Part shown: positions 34,630 through 43,849 of the stretch, in pieces
Layout of the letters: the number at the start of each line of letters is the position of its first letter
How positions within the stretch are numbered: position 1 is the first letter of the stretch
Source: an uncultured Lachnospiraceae bacterium
GTDB lineage: Bacteria; Bacillota; Clostridia; Lachnospirales; Lachnospiraceae
Length of the DNA stretch: 64,000 bases
NCBI GenBank assembly: GCA_910577045.1
Contig: CAJTLB010000010.1
Span: 1 to 64,000, forward strand
Direction: 5' to 3'
Position numbers and translations under genes: made by a program
Notes under the pieces: generated by a model
The model's input: the letters and a program-made list of their open reading frames with translations, nothing else
Databases searched by the model: none
What the model was told of the DNA's origin: nothing

Positions 34630-34743
34630 GAATGCTTATATTTTAGTTAGGAAAGATTTAGTGAAAAAAGCACAGTACTTGATATTCTAGGAGAAAAGTA
34701 GATAAATAATTGAAAATTAATTGTTATACTTAAAACCTTAAGG
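34473..34743 (+). repeat. direct repeat copy B, about 270 bp
   Basis: This is the in-place copy of the repeat also found at 27413-27686. It covers the 3' part of the membrane-protein gene and the 110-bp gap before the response regulator. Because the gene is whole here, this is the parental copy. Confidence 0.9.
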
Positions 34744-34754
34744 AGGTGGAAAGG

Positions 34755-35429
34755 ATGAGCATAAAGATATTAATAGCAGATGATGAAGAGGATATTGTAT
34801 TAATGCTTAGCCGTTTCTTTGAGAATAAAGGGTATTTTGTTTTGTCGGCTATGGATGGGATAGAAGCTTTAAAGCAGGTAGAACAGCAGCCAGATATTAT
34901 TTTACTAGATATTAATATGCCTAGTTTAGATGGGATGGAGGTTTGTAAACGTATCCGGGATTATGTGTCTTGCCCTATTCTTTTCCTAACAGCCCGGATT
35001 GAGGATAGTGATAAAGTAAAAGGATTTGCTATTGGCGGAGATGACTATATAGTAAAGCCATTTTCTTTAGCAGAGCTGGAAGCAAGGGTATCAGCCCATT
35101 TGCGTAGGGAAGAACGGCATAATTTTGAGGCACAGGTTCAATTTTCTGGGGATTTAACCATTGATTATTTAGAAAGGTGTTTGTTTTTTGCAGGCAAACG
35201 GCTGGATCTTGCTAAAAAAGAATTTGATATTGTAGAGTTATTATCCCAAAATAGGGGGCAAATCTTTGATAAGGAACGGATTTATGAGCGTATTTGGGGA
35301 TATGACAGTATGGGTGACAGTAGTGTGGTAGCAGAGCATATCCGCAGGATACGGACAAAAATTTCTTTTTATACGGATAAGGCATATATAGAGACTGTCT
35401 GGGGGTGTGGTTATAAATGGATAAAATAA
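34755..35429 (+). CDS. OmpR-family response regulator
   Basis: This 224-residue regulator has the receiver (KILIADDEEDIVLMLSRFFENKG, Asp in IILLDINMPSLDGMEVCKRI, Lys in DYIVKPFSLAELEARVSAHLRRE) and a winged-helix output domain (LAKKEFDIVELLSQNRGQIFDKERIYERIW, VVAEHIRRIRTKI, VWGCGYKW). AAGGAGG lies eight bases before ATG 34755; a GTG at 34746 is in frame. It overlaps the kinase gene by 13 bases. The pair resembles VanRS-type regulators of envelope genes. Confidence 0.95.
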   Translation: MSIKILIADDEEDIVLMLSRFFENKGYFVLSAMDGIEALKQVEQQPDIILLDINMPSLDGMEVCKRIRDYVSCPILFLTARIEDSDKVKGFAIGGDDYIVKPFSLAELEARVSAHLRREERHNFEAQVQFSGDLTIDYLERCLFFAGKRLDLAKKEFDIVELLSQNRGQIFDKERIYERIWGYDSMGDSSVVAEHIRRIRTKISFYTDKAYIETVWGCGYKWIK

Positions 35430-36592
35430 AGCATTTTAACCAAAAACTATCACTTCAAAAAAGCCTTATATTTTATGTAGTAATTTTTGTGGTACTTGCA
35501 TTTTTACTTTCGGGGATAACAGCTTTTTTATGTAATAACCTAAGGGAAAAAATTATGGCTTCTTATACTGTATCAGGTGAAAAGTTTTATTTAACAAATG
35601 GAAAAGGGGAACAGTTAGGGGAAGGGGCTTATATTCTTGGGACTTCTAGCCCGCTAACAGAGAAAGATGAGGTTATAGTATTTTTGTTAGAAGTAATTCC
35701 TATTGTGGCAGCGTCTTTTTATTCAGTATTTTGTATTGTAGCTGCAGCAGGGTTATTTTATAAAAATAAACTTAAAGAACCATTGGATAAATTGAGGGCA
35801 GCATCTGAAAAAATATCAAAGAATAATTTGGATTTTTCTATTGAATATAACAGTGGGGATGAATTAGGGCAACTTTGTGCTTCCTTTGAAAAGATGAGGG
35901 CGACATTAGTAGAAAATTTTTCAGAAATGTGGAGGCAGGTGGAAGAACGTAAACAGCTTAATGCTGCCTTTGCACATGATTTAAGGACACCTCTTACTGT
36001 ATTAAAAGGTTATAATGAAATGTTACAGACAGATAATATGCAGGGAAGAGAAATTGCTGTTACTATGGGAAAACATATATCCCGTATGGAAACTTATATA
36101 AATAGTATGAGCCATCTACGCCGTTTAGAAGATACACAGCCAGAATATAGGACAATTTTGTTACAGCCATTTTTAGGCTCTCTTTATGATAGCGCGAAAG
36201 TAATATGTACGCAGGAAAGGAAAATATTATATCAGCAAAATAATACTACAGTATTACAAGTATTTATTGATACGGAGTTTGTTTCGCAAGTATGCAATAA
36301 TTTAATTGCAAATGCTGCCCGTTATGCGAATAGTACAGTAACACTTACGTTTACATTGTGTAATAATGGCTTGCAGATGGTGGTATCTGATGATGGGAAA
36401 GGTTTTGATAAAACTATATTACCTAAAGCAACGAATCCTTATATAACAGAGGAAAAAAACCAGCCAGAACATTTTGGGCTGGGGCTCTATATTTGTAAAT
36501 TGCTTTGTGAGCATCATGGTGGTTATCTGCAGGTGGAAAATATATTAAATGGGGCAAAAGTAACTGCATTTTTTAAGATGGATAAAAGTTAA
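35417..36592 (+). CDS. sensor histidine kinase with HAMP domain
   Basis: This 391-residue kinase has membrane segments near 17-38 and 95-115 around a 55-residue outer loop. HAMP follows (LKEPLDKLRAASEKISKNNLDF), then HisKA (NAAFAHDLRTPLTVLKGYNEML) and HATPase (NLIANAARYA, DDGKGF, GLGLYICKLLCEHHGG). The short loop suggests sensing within or at the membrane. It is translated with the regulator before it. A possible target is the XRE/membrane-protein pair upstream or the ADP-ribosylglycohydrolase downstream, but no shared site was found. Confidence 0.95.
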   Translation: MDKIKHFNQKLSLQKSLIFYVVIFVVLAFLLSGITAFLCNNLREKIMASYTVSGEKFYLTNGKGEQLGEGAYILGTSSPLTEKDEVIVFLLEVIPIVAASFYSVFCIVAAAGLFYKNKLKEPLDKLRAASEKISKNNLDFSIEYNSGDELGQLCASFEKMRATLVENFSEMWRQVEERKQLNAAFAHDLRTPLTVLKGYNEMLQTDNMQGREIAVTMGKHISRMETYINSMSHLRRLEDTQPEYRTILLQPFLGSLYDSAKVICTQERKILYQQNNTTVLQVFIDTEFVSQVCNNLIANAARYANSTVTLTFTLCNNGLQMVVSDDGKGFDKTILPKATNPYITEEKNQPEHFGLGLYICKLLCEHHGGYLQVENILNGAKVTAFFKMDKS

Positions 36593-36632
36593 ATAGAAAT
36601 AAAAATAGTAAAAAGGATAAGGGAGAAAGAAT

Positions 36633-37559
36633 TTGGACATGGAAGACAGAATAATATATGCAAAACGTGCATTGGATGGCATTGCATTAGGGGATTGTTT
36701 TGGACAAACTTTTTTTGTGCCTGATAGAGTAGCTTGCCAAAGGATAAAAGACAGGGAGATTTTAAAGGGACAATGGCGTTTTACTGATGATACAGTGATG
36801 GCAATAGGGATTTATTCTATGTTAGAAAAGTATGGGAAAATAGACCAAGACGAATTAGCTAAGGTTTTTGCAAGAAATTATGCGTTAGACTGGCATCGGG
36901 GATATGGAGGGACAGCACATTCTATTTTACGCAGTATAGGAGAAGGGAAAGATTGGCGGGAAGTTGCGGCAGGAGTGTTTGATGGGATGGGATCTATGGG
37001 GAATGGTGCTGCAATGCGCGTTGCGCCTATAGGGGCTTATTTTGCCGATGATTTGGATAAAGTTTTATATTACGCCCAGGCATCTGCCGAAGTCACACAT
37101 GCACATATAGAGGGGATTGTAGGCGCAATGGCAGTTGCTGTAGCATCCGCGTTGCTTTTAAATAAAAAGATGGGGTATTATTTGGGGGAAGGAGATATTT
37201 TTTTGTGTGATATTGCAGGGAAATTACCAGAAAGCGACACAAAATATAAAATATTGTCTGCGGCTTCTATTAAAAAGGAAAGTAACATAGATTTTGTGGT
37301 TTCTGTGCTTGGGAATGGAATAAAGCTGACAGCACAAGATACTGTCCCATTTTGCCTTTGGTGTGCAGCGTATTTGTATGGTTCGTTTGAGGAAGCATTG
37401 TGGACGGCAGTTTCTGCGTTAGGGGACAGGGATACGATATGCGCGATTGTAGGCGGGATGGTTTCTCTTTTTGCAGACGAGTTTCCAAAACAATGGTTGA
37501 GTTATATGGAACGTCCAGAAGATTCTGAATTTTTTTGCTTAGAAAAAGAAAGGAACTAG
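36633..37559 (+). CDS. ADP-ribosylglycohydrolase family protein
   Basis: This 308-residue protein has the DraG/ARH fold signatures: GIALGDCFGQ at the start, WRFTDDTVMAIGI with metal-binding Asp residues, and GSMGNGAAMRVAPIGAYF, THAHIEGIVGAMAVA. Near the end, ALGDRDTICAIVGGMVSLFA supplies the second metal pair. Family members remove ADP-ribose from proteins, DNA or small molecules. The start is probably TTG 36633 (GGGAGAAAGAAT before it) or ATG 36639. It follows the two-component genes by 40 bases. A sirtuin lies two genes on, so both enzymes may touch NAD or ADP-ribose metabolism. Confidence 0.92.
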   Translation: MDMEDRIIYAKRALDGIALGDCFGQTFFVPDRVACQRIKDREILKGQWRFTDDTVMAIGIYSMLEKYGKIDQDELAKVFARNYALDWHRGYGGTAHSILRSIGEGKDWREVAAGVFDGMGSMGNGAAMRVAPIGAYFADDLDKVLYYAQASAEVTHAHIEGIVGAMAVAVASALLLNKKMGYYLGEGDIFLCDIAGKLPESDTKYKILSAASIKKESNIDFVVSVLGNGIKLTAQDTVPFCLWCAAYLYGSFEEALWTAVSALGDRDTICAIVGGMVSLFADEFPKQWLSYMERPEDSEFFCLEKERN

Positions 37560-37588
37560 ATTTTGCAAAAAGCGTTTTTAGCCAGAGC

Positions 37589-37617
37589 TTGACAAATTAT
37601 AAATTCTAGCATAAAAT
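37589..37617 (+). promoter_or_regulatory. proS promoter
   Basis: Consensus TTGACA (37589-37594), a 17-base spacer and TAAAAT (37612-37617) place the transcript start near 37625, at the foot of the T-box leader. Confidence 0.88.
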
Positions 37618-37624
37618 ATAGCAT

Positions 37625-37871
37625 AAATAAGCGATGAAAAGGGATAGTACAATAAAACCTGCCTACAGAGAGAAGCCAGATGGTGGAAAGGCTTTGGCAT
37701 AGGAATATTGGAACCTGCCTTGGAGCTTCTGTATGAAAGTACAGCGTATTCCAACGTTATAGGAGAGAAAAGAGAGAACCTTCCCAGTAATAGTTTATAA
37801 TAAGGGATTGGTTAAATAGGGTGGTACCGCCGAGCCTTTCGGTCCCTTGTGAGGGAAAGAAGGGTTTTTTT
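37625..37871 (+). promoter_or_regulatory. T-box leader controlling proS
   Basis: The conserved T-box bulge AGGGTGGTACCGCC is at 37818-37831, followed by a terminator (CCTTTCGGTCCCTT, then AGGGAAAGAAGGG and a T run to 37871). Stem I contains ATAGTACA and CAGAGAGAAGCC elements. CCT at 37714-37716 in GGAACCTGCC is a candidate proline specifier, consistent with the gene. Uncharged tRNA-Pro would stabilise the antiterminator and allow proS to be transcribed. Confidence 0.93.
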
Positions 37872-37913
37872 GTGCCCTATATTTCCCAAAACCATAGAAA
37901 GGAGAAAAAGAAG

Positions 37914-39350
37914 ATGGCACAAGAAAAGAAGTTGGTGGAAGAAATTACTTCCATGGAAGAGGATTTTGCCAAGTGGTATACCGATGTGGTAAAAAAAGCA
38001 GAATTAATTGATTATTCCAGTGTGAGGGGCTGTATGATCCTGCGGCCGAATGGGTATGCAATTTGGGAAAATATCCAAAAGCAATTGGATGCAAGGTTTA
38101 AGGAGACAGGGGTAGAAAATGTATACCTGCCTATGTTTATTCCAGAGAGCCTATTACAAAAAGAAAAGGATCATGTAGAAGGATTTGCGCCAGAGGTGGC
38201 ATGGGTTACACAAGGGGGCGGGCAGGAGCTCCAAGAACGCCTTTGTGTAAGGCCTACATCGGAAACTCTATTTTGTGATTTATATACAAATATTATAGAA
38301 TCATACCGGGATTTGCCAAAATTATATAATCAGTGGTGCTCTGTGGTACGATGGGAAAAAACAACTAGGCCATTTTTAAGGAGCATGGAGTTTTTGTGGC
38401 AGGAAGGGCATACAGCACATGCAACGGAAGAGGAAGCAGAAGAAAGGACGAAACAGATGTTAAACGTCTATGCAGACTTTTGCGAAGAAGTGCTTGCCAT
38501 TCCAATGATTAAAGGGAGAAAAACAGATAAAGAAAAGTTTGCAGGGGCAGAAGCGACTTATACGATTGAAGCTTTAATGCACGATGGAAAAGCATTGCAG
38601 TCGGGAACCAGCCATAATTTTGGCGATGGGTTTGCGAAGGCATTTGGAATCCAGTATACAGATAAAGATAACCAATTGAAGTATGTGCATCAAACCTCAT
38701 GGGGGCTTTCTACCCGTATTATTGGTGCGATTATTATGGTACATGGTGACAATAGTGGCTTGGTGCTTCCGCCAAGAATTGCACCTACCCAAATTATGGT
38801 GGTCCCAATTGCGCAGCACAAGGAAGGCGTTCTGGATAAAGCATGTGAATTGCGTGACCGTTTATCTGTGGGGTTCCGTGTAAAGGTAGATGATACAGAT
38901 AAAAGCCCAGGATGGAAGTTTAGTGAACAAGAAATCAAGGGTATCCCTGTGCGTGTAGAAATTGGGCCAAAGGATATAGAAGCAAACCAAGCGGTTGTGG
39001 TACGCCGGGATACAAGGGAAAAAATTAAGGTTTCTTTGGATGAAATAGAAAAGAAAATAGGTGAAATCCTAGAGCTTATGCAAAGGGAAATGTTAGAGCG
39101 CGCAAGGGTACATCGGGATGCGCATACATCGACTGCAATAAATTATGAAGAATTTAAAGATGCAGTTGCAAATAAGCCAGGTTTTGTAAAAGCAATGTGG
39201 TGCGGGGGAGAAGAATGTGAAAATAAAATTAAAGAGGATACAACTGCAACATCACGTTGTATGCCATTTGAACAAGAAGCGCTTTCGCCAAATTGTGTTT
39301 GCTGTGGAAAGCCTGCTAAGGCAATGGTATACTGGGGGAAAGCATACTAA
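37914..39350 (+). CDS. proS: prolyl-tRNA synthetase (short, type 3)
   Basis: This 478-residue class II synthetase attaches proline to tRNA-Pro. Motif 2 (WCSVVRWEKTTRPFLRSMEFLWQEGHTAH) and motif 3 region (SWGLSTRIIGAIIMVHGD) are clear, with an anticodon-binding domain (PTQIMVVPI) and a C-terminal domain with Cys residues (WCGGEECENKI, CVCCGKPA). It lacks the editing insertion of the E. coli form, so it is the archaeal/eukaryal-like type common in Clostridia. ATG 37914 follows AGAAAGGAG. Expression is set by the T-box leader. Confidence 0.97.
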   Translation: MAQEKKLVEEITSMEEDFAKWYTDVVKKAELIDYSSVRGCMILRPNGYAIWENIQKQLDARFKETGVENVYLPMFIPESLLQKEKDHVEGFAPEVAWVTQGGGQELQERLCVRPTSETLFCDLYTNIIESYRDLPKLYNQWCSVVRWEKTTRPFLRSMEFLWQEGHTAHATEEEAEERTKQMLNVYADFCEEVLAIPMIKGRKTDKEKFAGAEATYTIEALMHDGKALQSGTSHNFGDGFAKAFGIQYTDKDNQLKYVHQTSWGLSTRIIGAIIMVHGDNSGLVLPPRIAPTQIMVVPIAQHKEGVLDKACELRDRLSVGFRVKVDDTDKSPGWKFSEQEIKGIPVRVEIGPKDIEANQAVVVRRDTREKIKVSLDEIEKKIGEILELMQREMLERARVHRDAHTSTAINYEEFKDAVANKPGFVKAMWCGGEECENKIKEDTTATSRCMPFEQEALSPNCVCCGKPAKAMVYWGKAY

Positions 39351-39364
39351 CTGGAGGGATTGGT

Positions 39365-40090
39365 ATGGAAAAAGGGCTGAATTTACTACGAAAATGGGTA
39401 CAAGAAAGTGATAATATTGTATTTTTTGGTGGTGCAGGGGTTTCAACAGAAAGTAATATCCCAGATTTCCGAAGTGTGGATGGATTGTATAACCAGAAGT
39501 ATGAGTATCCACCAGAACAGATTTTAAGCCATAGTTTTTTTATTCGGCAGCCAGAGGAGTTTTATCGTTTTTACCGGGATAAAATGATATTTTTAGATGC
39601 TAAGCCAAATATGGCGCATCAAGTCTTGGCAGAATTAGAACAACAAGGAAAAGTAAAAGCAGTTATTACACAGAATATTGATGGGCTTCATCAAAAGGCA
39701 GGAAGCAAGAATGTCCTTGAGCTTCATGGTTCTGTGCATAGGAATTATTGTGAGAAATGTGGGAAATTTTATTCTGTAGAAGAAATCCTTCAGTCAGATG
39801 GGGTACCACGCTGTAGCTGTGGCGGCAGGATAAAACCAGATGTAGTATTGTATGAAGAGGGGTTAGATCAGGATATATTATCTAAGGCAGTTTCTTATAT
39901 TAGCCATGCAGATGTATTAATTGTAGGTGGGACGTCATTAACGGTTTATCCGGCAGCAGGACTTGTAGATTATTACCATGGAGAAAAACTGGTATTAATC
40001 AACAAATCCGTAACAGCGTTTGATAATGAGGCAAATCTTTTAATAAATGAAAGTATAGGCAAGGTTTTTGGGAGCCTATTAGCGGAGTAG
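39365..40090 (+). CDS. cobB: Sir2-family NAD-dependent protein deacetylase
   Basis: This 241-residue sirtuin has the NAD motifs FFGGAGVSTESNIPDFRS and ITQNIDGLHQKAG, the catalytic His in LHGSVH, two CxxC-type zinc pairs (YCEKCG, RCSCGG), and VVLYEE and GGTSLTVYPAAGL. It removes acetyl groups from lysines using NAD. The length is typical. ATG follows CTGGAGGGATTGGT. Its 3' end overlaps the convergent TraX gene by 12 bases. Confidence 0.96.
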   Translation: MEKGLNLLRKWVQESDNIVFFGGAGVSTESNIPDFRSVDGLYNQKYEYPPEQILSHSFFIRQPEEFYRFYRDKMIFLDAKPNMAHQVLAELEQQGKVKAVITQNIDGLHQKAGSKNVLELHGSVHRNYCEKCGKFYSVEEILQSDGVPRCSCGGRIKPDVVLYEEGLDQDILSKAVSYISHADVLIVGGTSLTVYPAAGLVDYYHGEKLVLINKSVTAFDNEANLLINESIGKVFGSLLAE

Positions 40091-40837
40091 TGATTGAGCC
40101 AGTAATTGTCTAATACCATAAAGTAAAAGTAAATGAAGTGGATAAAAGAGGTAGAAGAAGTATTTTATAGAGCTACCTCTTTTTCCATTATATAAATGGA
40201 TAGGGATTAGTGCTACAATACCAGTGATTTCTAGTGGGCTGCATAAAAATAGGACTAGCATAGTAGAAATATTGCGTATAATAGGGCGTTTGCGGAATAA
40301 GTAAAATAATACAATCACACAGACACCATAGGCACTATAGTCAGTTTGTAAAAAGGTAGCAGCAAGGGCGCCAGCTAGTACACAAAGTATGCGAAAAATA
40401 CCTTTTGAAGCTCCTTCAAATTGTTTTAACCCGATTAAGACTAGAAGGCCAATAAGAAGAGTGAAAAATACATTTTGGTGTGTGTAAGAAAAAGGCTGCT
40501 GGTAAAATGCTAAATCAAAAGGGATTTCAGATATAAGGCAGAAAATACCAAGCCGCAGGGCATATCTTTTTACATTTTTGGTATGTAAAAAGCCTTCTAC
40601 CAATAAAAAACAAAAGATTGGAAAAGCAATTCTTCCAGTTAGGCGGAAAATAAGATCAAAAGAAAACCAACTTTCAGGAGTGAATGAAGTATGAGAAATA
40701 ATATAGCTGGAAATTACACTATTTTCTAAGATAGCAGCTCCAATATGGTCAATAAACATAGTAATAATAGCGATTAGCTTTAAGGTGCTGCCAGTAAAAT
40801 ATTTCTGGTTGGTTTCTGTTTCTGCAATAGCTGTCAT
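40079..40837 (-). CDS. TraX family membrane protein
   Basis: This 252-residue protein has about seven membrane segments and the TraX pattern: LKLIAIITMFIDHIG near the start, RLTGRIAFPIFCFLLVEGFLHTKNVKRYALRLGIFCLISEIPFDLAF. On F plasmids TraX acetylates pilin. Chromosomal Firmicute copies are common and probably acetylate other envelope molecules. AAAAGGAGCTACACTT precedes the ATG. It is convergent with the sirtuin gene. Confidence 0.92.
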   Translation of the reverse strand: MTAIAETETNQKYFTGSTLKLIAIITMFIDHIGAAILENSVISSYIISHTSFTPESWFSFDLIFRLTGRIAFPIFCFLLVEGFLHTKNVKRYALRLGIFCLISEIPFDLAFYQQPFSYTHQNVFFTLLIGLLVLIGLKQFEGASKGIFRILCVLAGALAATFLQTDYSAYGVCVIVLFYLFRKRPIIRNISTMLVLFLCSPLEITGIVALIPIHLYNGKRGSSIKYFFYLFYPLHLLLLYGIRQLLAQSLLR

Positions 40838-40984
40838 AAGTGTAGCTCCTTTTTATTTTTTGATAATACTATAACTGATCTGAATAAAGAGTGCAAGTAA
40901 AAATAGAATAAGCCATTGTATTTTTTGGGATTATCCGGTATGATGTAAGATAAATGAAATAATAATATAAAATGGAGGGATAGT

Positions 40985-41968
40985 ATGTATCAGGCAGAAG
41001 AGAAAAGATATGAAAATATGGAATATATCCATTGTGGAAAAAGCGGTTTAAAGCTTCCAAGGCTTGCACTTGGGCTTTGGCATAACTTTAGTTCTTCAGA
41101 TTCATTAGAAAACCAAAAAGTACTTTTGTGTGGGGCATTTGACAGGGGAATTACTCATTTTGATCTTGCGAATAATTATGGGCCAGTTCCAGGAGCAGCG
41201 GAAGAGAACTTTGGAAGGATTTTAGGAAAGGAGCTTGGTGCCTATAGGGATGAATTGATTATTTCTACAAAAGCAGGTTATTCTATGTGGAAGGGCCCAT
41301 ATGGGGACTGGGGTTCTAGGAAATATTTAATGGCAAGTTTAGATCAAAGCTTAAAAAGAATGGGACTTGATTATGTAGATATTTTCTACCACCATAGGCC
41401 AGATCCAGAGACTCCTTTAGAAGAAACAATGGGTGCGTTGTCTGATATTGTGCGCCAAGGAAAAGCACTGTATGTTGGTATTTCAAATTATAATGCAGAA
41501 CAGACAAAAAAGGTGGTACAAATTCTTAGGGAAAATAAGACTCCTTGTTTAATCCATCAAATGAAGTACAGTATGTTTAACCGTATGCCAGAGAATGGGT
41601 TATTAGATGTGTTGGAAGAAGAGGGAGTTGGCTCTATTGCATTCTGCCCATTGGCACAAGGGTTATTGACAGATAAATATTTGAATGGGATTCCAGAGGG
41701 TTCCCGCGCTACCAAGAGTGTATTTTTGCATGAAAGTGATGTAACTCCAGAGGTAATAGAAAAAGTGTCTAAATTAAACCAGGTTGCAGCAAAAAGAGGG
41801 CAAACATTAGCACAGATGGCGCTTAGCTGGGTGCTCCGCGGGAACCATGTAACAACGGTATTGATTGGGGCAAGTAAAGTAAAGCAGATTGAGGATAATG
41901 TAAAGATTATTGGAAAATTGGATTTTGCAGCAGAGGAGCTTCAAGAGATAGAGGCAATCCTAAAATAG
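40985..41968 (+). CDS. aldo/keto reductase (YghZ-like)
   Basis: This 327-residue NADPH-dependent oxidoreductase has the catalytic residues Asp in FDLANNYGP, Tyr of NNYG, Lys in ISTKAG and His in FYHHRPDPETPLEET. VGISNYNAEQ, QMKYSMFNR and the NADPH-binding VLIGASKVKQIEDNVK follow. Motifs resemble YghZ-type L-glyceraldehyde-3-phosphate/methylglyoxal reductases. GGAGGGATAGT precedes the ATG. The physiological substrate is not certain. Confidence 0.92.
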   Translation: MYQAEEKRYENMEYIHCGKSGLKLPRLALGLWHNFSSSDSLENQKVLLCGAFDRGITHFDLANNYGPVPGAAEENFGRILGKELGAYRDELIISTKAGYSMWKGPYGDWGSRKYLMASLDQSLKRMGLDYVDIFYHHRPDPETPLEETMGALSDIVRQGKALYVGISNYNAEQTKKVVQILRENKTPCLIHQMKYSMFNRMPENGLLDVLEEEGVGSIAFCPLAQGLLTDKYLNGIPEGSRATKSVFLHESDVTPEVIEKVSKLNQVAAKRGQTLAQMALSWVLRGNHVTTVLIGASKVKQIEDNVKIIGKLDFAAEELQEIEAILK

Positions 41969-41992
41969 CATCAGAGGAAAGGATCTGAGGTT

Positions 41993-42202
41993 ATGGAGTA
42001 TCATGTTGGAGATATTGTAAAGCTGAAAAAACCACATCCATGTGGTAGCAGCGAATGGGAGATTTTGCGTGTTGGCATGGACTTCCGGTTAAAATGTATG
42101 GGCTGTGGGCATCAGATTATGGTGACACGTAAGCTTGTGGAGAAAAATACCAGAGGGCTTAAAACAACACAAACATGTGAAAATCAAAATCAGGATAAAT
42201 GA
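41993..42202 (+). CDS. DUF951 family protein
   Basis: This 69-residue protein matches DUF951: YHVGDIVKLKKPHPCGSSEWEILRVGMDFRLKCMGCGHQIMVTR. It contains a Cys trio (PCG, CMGCG) that may bind metal. The family is small and nearly universal in Firmicutes, with no proven function. It lies between the reductase and the sodium symporter, and its TGA overlaps an alternative ATG of the latter. Confidence 0.93.
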   Translation: MEYHVGDIVKLKKPHPCGSSEWEILRVGMDFRLKCMGCGHQIMVTRKLVEKNTRGLKTTQTCENQNQDK

Positions 42203-42210
42203 GGGAGAAA

Positions 42211-43563
42211 ATGAAAGAAAGAAGTAATTTTACAAGTAAGCTAGGGTTTGTTTTGGCGGCGGCGGGCTCTGCAGTTGGGTTAGGGAATATTTGGAGGTTC
42301 CCTTATCTGGCGGCTAAATATGGAGGTGGGATTTTCCTTTTAGTGTACTTAATTTTAGCAGTTACCTTTGGTTTTACCATTATGCTGACAGAGGTTGCGT
42401 TAGGGAGGAAAACCAAGTTAAGTGCTGTAGAAGCTTTCCATAAGTTAGATAAAAACTTTGGGTTTATCGGGTATATTACATGTGCAGTACCAATTATTAT
42501 ATTTCCATATTATTGTGTAATTGGCGGTTGGGTAGTAAAATATTTAACGGTGTATATAACAGGGGCTGGCACATCTGCTTCCCAAGATGGATTTTTTGGG
42601 TCTTTTATTTCAAAACCAGTAGAGCCAGTTGTCTGGCTAAGTGTTTTTATTTTCTTAACAGCAGCAGTTGTATTTTTAGGTGTAGAAAAAGGAATTGAGA
42701 AAGTAAGTAAATGGATGATGCCAATTTTAGCAGTGCTTTCTGTGGCTATTGCAGTATATGGGCTTACTATCCCAGGGGCATTAGACGGCGTTATTTATTA
42801 TATTAAGCCAGATTTTTCCCGTTTTTCGCCAACAACCGTATTAGCGGCTTTGGGGCAGCTTTTTTATTCGATGTCATTAGCAATGGGAATTATGATTACG
42901 TATGGTTCTTATATGAAAAAACAGGATAACTTAGAAGCATCGGTTAGGCAGATAGAGTTATTTGACACAGCTATTGCTTTTATTGCAGGGTTAATGATTA
43001 TACCAGCAGTATTTGCATTTTCGGGTGGAGATGAAAGTATATTACAAGCAGGGCCTACTTTAATGTTTGTTACCCTTCCTAAAGTATTTAATAGTATGAA
43101 AATAGGTACAATAATTGGTGTTTTATTCTTTGTATTGGTATTATTTGCGGCATTAACTTCTGCTATTTCTTTAATGGAAACTATTGTATCTATATTCCAA
43201 GATAAATTAAAATGGAATAGACATGTGCTTTGTTTAATAGTTATGGTATTTGCTATTATCGTTGGAATCCCGTCTTCCCTGGGCTTTGGGATATGGGATC
43301 AGGTGAAGATTATAGGGATGTCCATTTTGGATTTCTTTGACTTTTTAAGTAATAGTGTAATTATGCCAATAGTCGCACTTGCTACTTGCCTTTTTGTAGG
43401 GTTTATTATAAAGCCATCTGCGATTGTAGATGAGGTAAAAGAGTCTTCTGAATTTAAGTCGCAGAAATGGTATACAGTTATGATTAAGTGGATAGCACCA
43501 ATTTGTATTATAGCTATTTTAATCAGTTCTGTATTAAGTGCATTGGGATATATGAGTATTTAA
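42211..43563 (+). CDS. sodium:neurotransmitter-symporter-family transporter
   Basis: This transporter of about 450 residues has the NSS opening FVLAAAGSAVGLGNIWRFPYLAAKYGGGIFLLVY, with the Na+ and substrate residues in the unwound helix 1 (AxGSAVGLGNIWRFP). There are eleven or twelve membrane segments, including helix 6 region GQLFYSMSLAMGIMITYGSY. It couples sodium entry to uptake of an amino acid or related solute. ATG 42211 and ATG 42199 are both possible starts; family proteins usually begin with the KERSNF-like text. A clear terminator follows. Confidence 0.94.
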   Translation: MKERSNFTSKLGFVLAAAGSAVGLGNIWRFPYLAAKYGGGIFLLVYLILAVTFGFTIMLTEVALGRKTKLSAVEAFHKLDKNFGFIGYITCAVPIIIFPYYCVIGGWVVKYLTVYITGAGTSASQDGFFGSFISKPVEPVVWLSVFIFLTAAVVFLGVEKGIEKVSKWMMPILAVLSVAIAVYGLTIPGALDGVIYYIKPDFSRFSPTTVLAALGQLFYSMSLAMGIMITYGSYMKKQDNLEASVRQIELFDTAIAFIAGLMIIPAVFAFSGGDESILQAGPTLMFVTLPKVFNSMKIGTIIGVLFFVLVLFAALTSAISLMETIVSIFQDKLKWNRHVLCLIVMVFAIIVGIPSSLGFGIWDQVKIIGMSILDFFDFLSNSVIMPIVALATCLFVGFIIKPSAIVDEVKESSEFKSQKWYTVMIKWIAPICIIAILISSVLSALGYMSI

Positions 43564-43627
43564 TGAAACTGCTATTTATTCCTTGTTGTGTAAGGAAGTG
43601 GAAAGGGCAAAATTGGTTTTAGATTAT

Positions 43628-43659
43628 ACGGTATAGCTATTTGGGCTATGCCGTTTTTT
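43628..43659 (+). terminator. terminator of the symporter gene
   Basis: ACGGTATAGC (43628-43637) pairs with GCTATGCCGT (43645-43654) with one G-T pair, followed by a T run. Confidence 0.92.
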
Positions 43660-43849
43660 GAAATGGTATAGAATACCTTAAAATAGAATAAATATAATAT
43701 TTATATTTTAAGTTGGTATAAAATGTATGACTAAGGATAAATAAGGGGAGAAAAGTTGCTTTTTATCTAATTATTGATATATAAATTATCTTTTTGATAG
43801 TAATTGAGAACTGTATACATAGATAAAATAATGGAATAGGGTGAGAATA

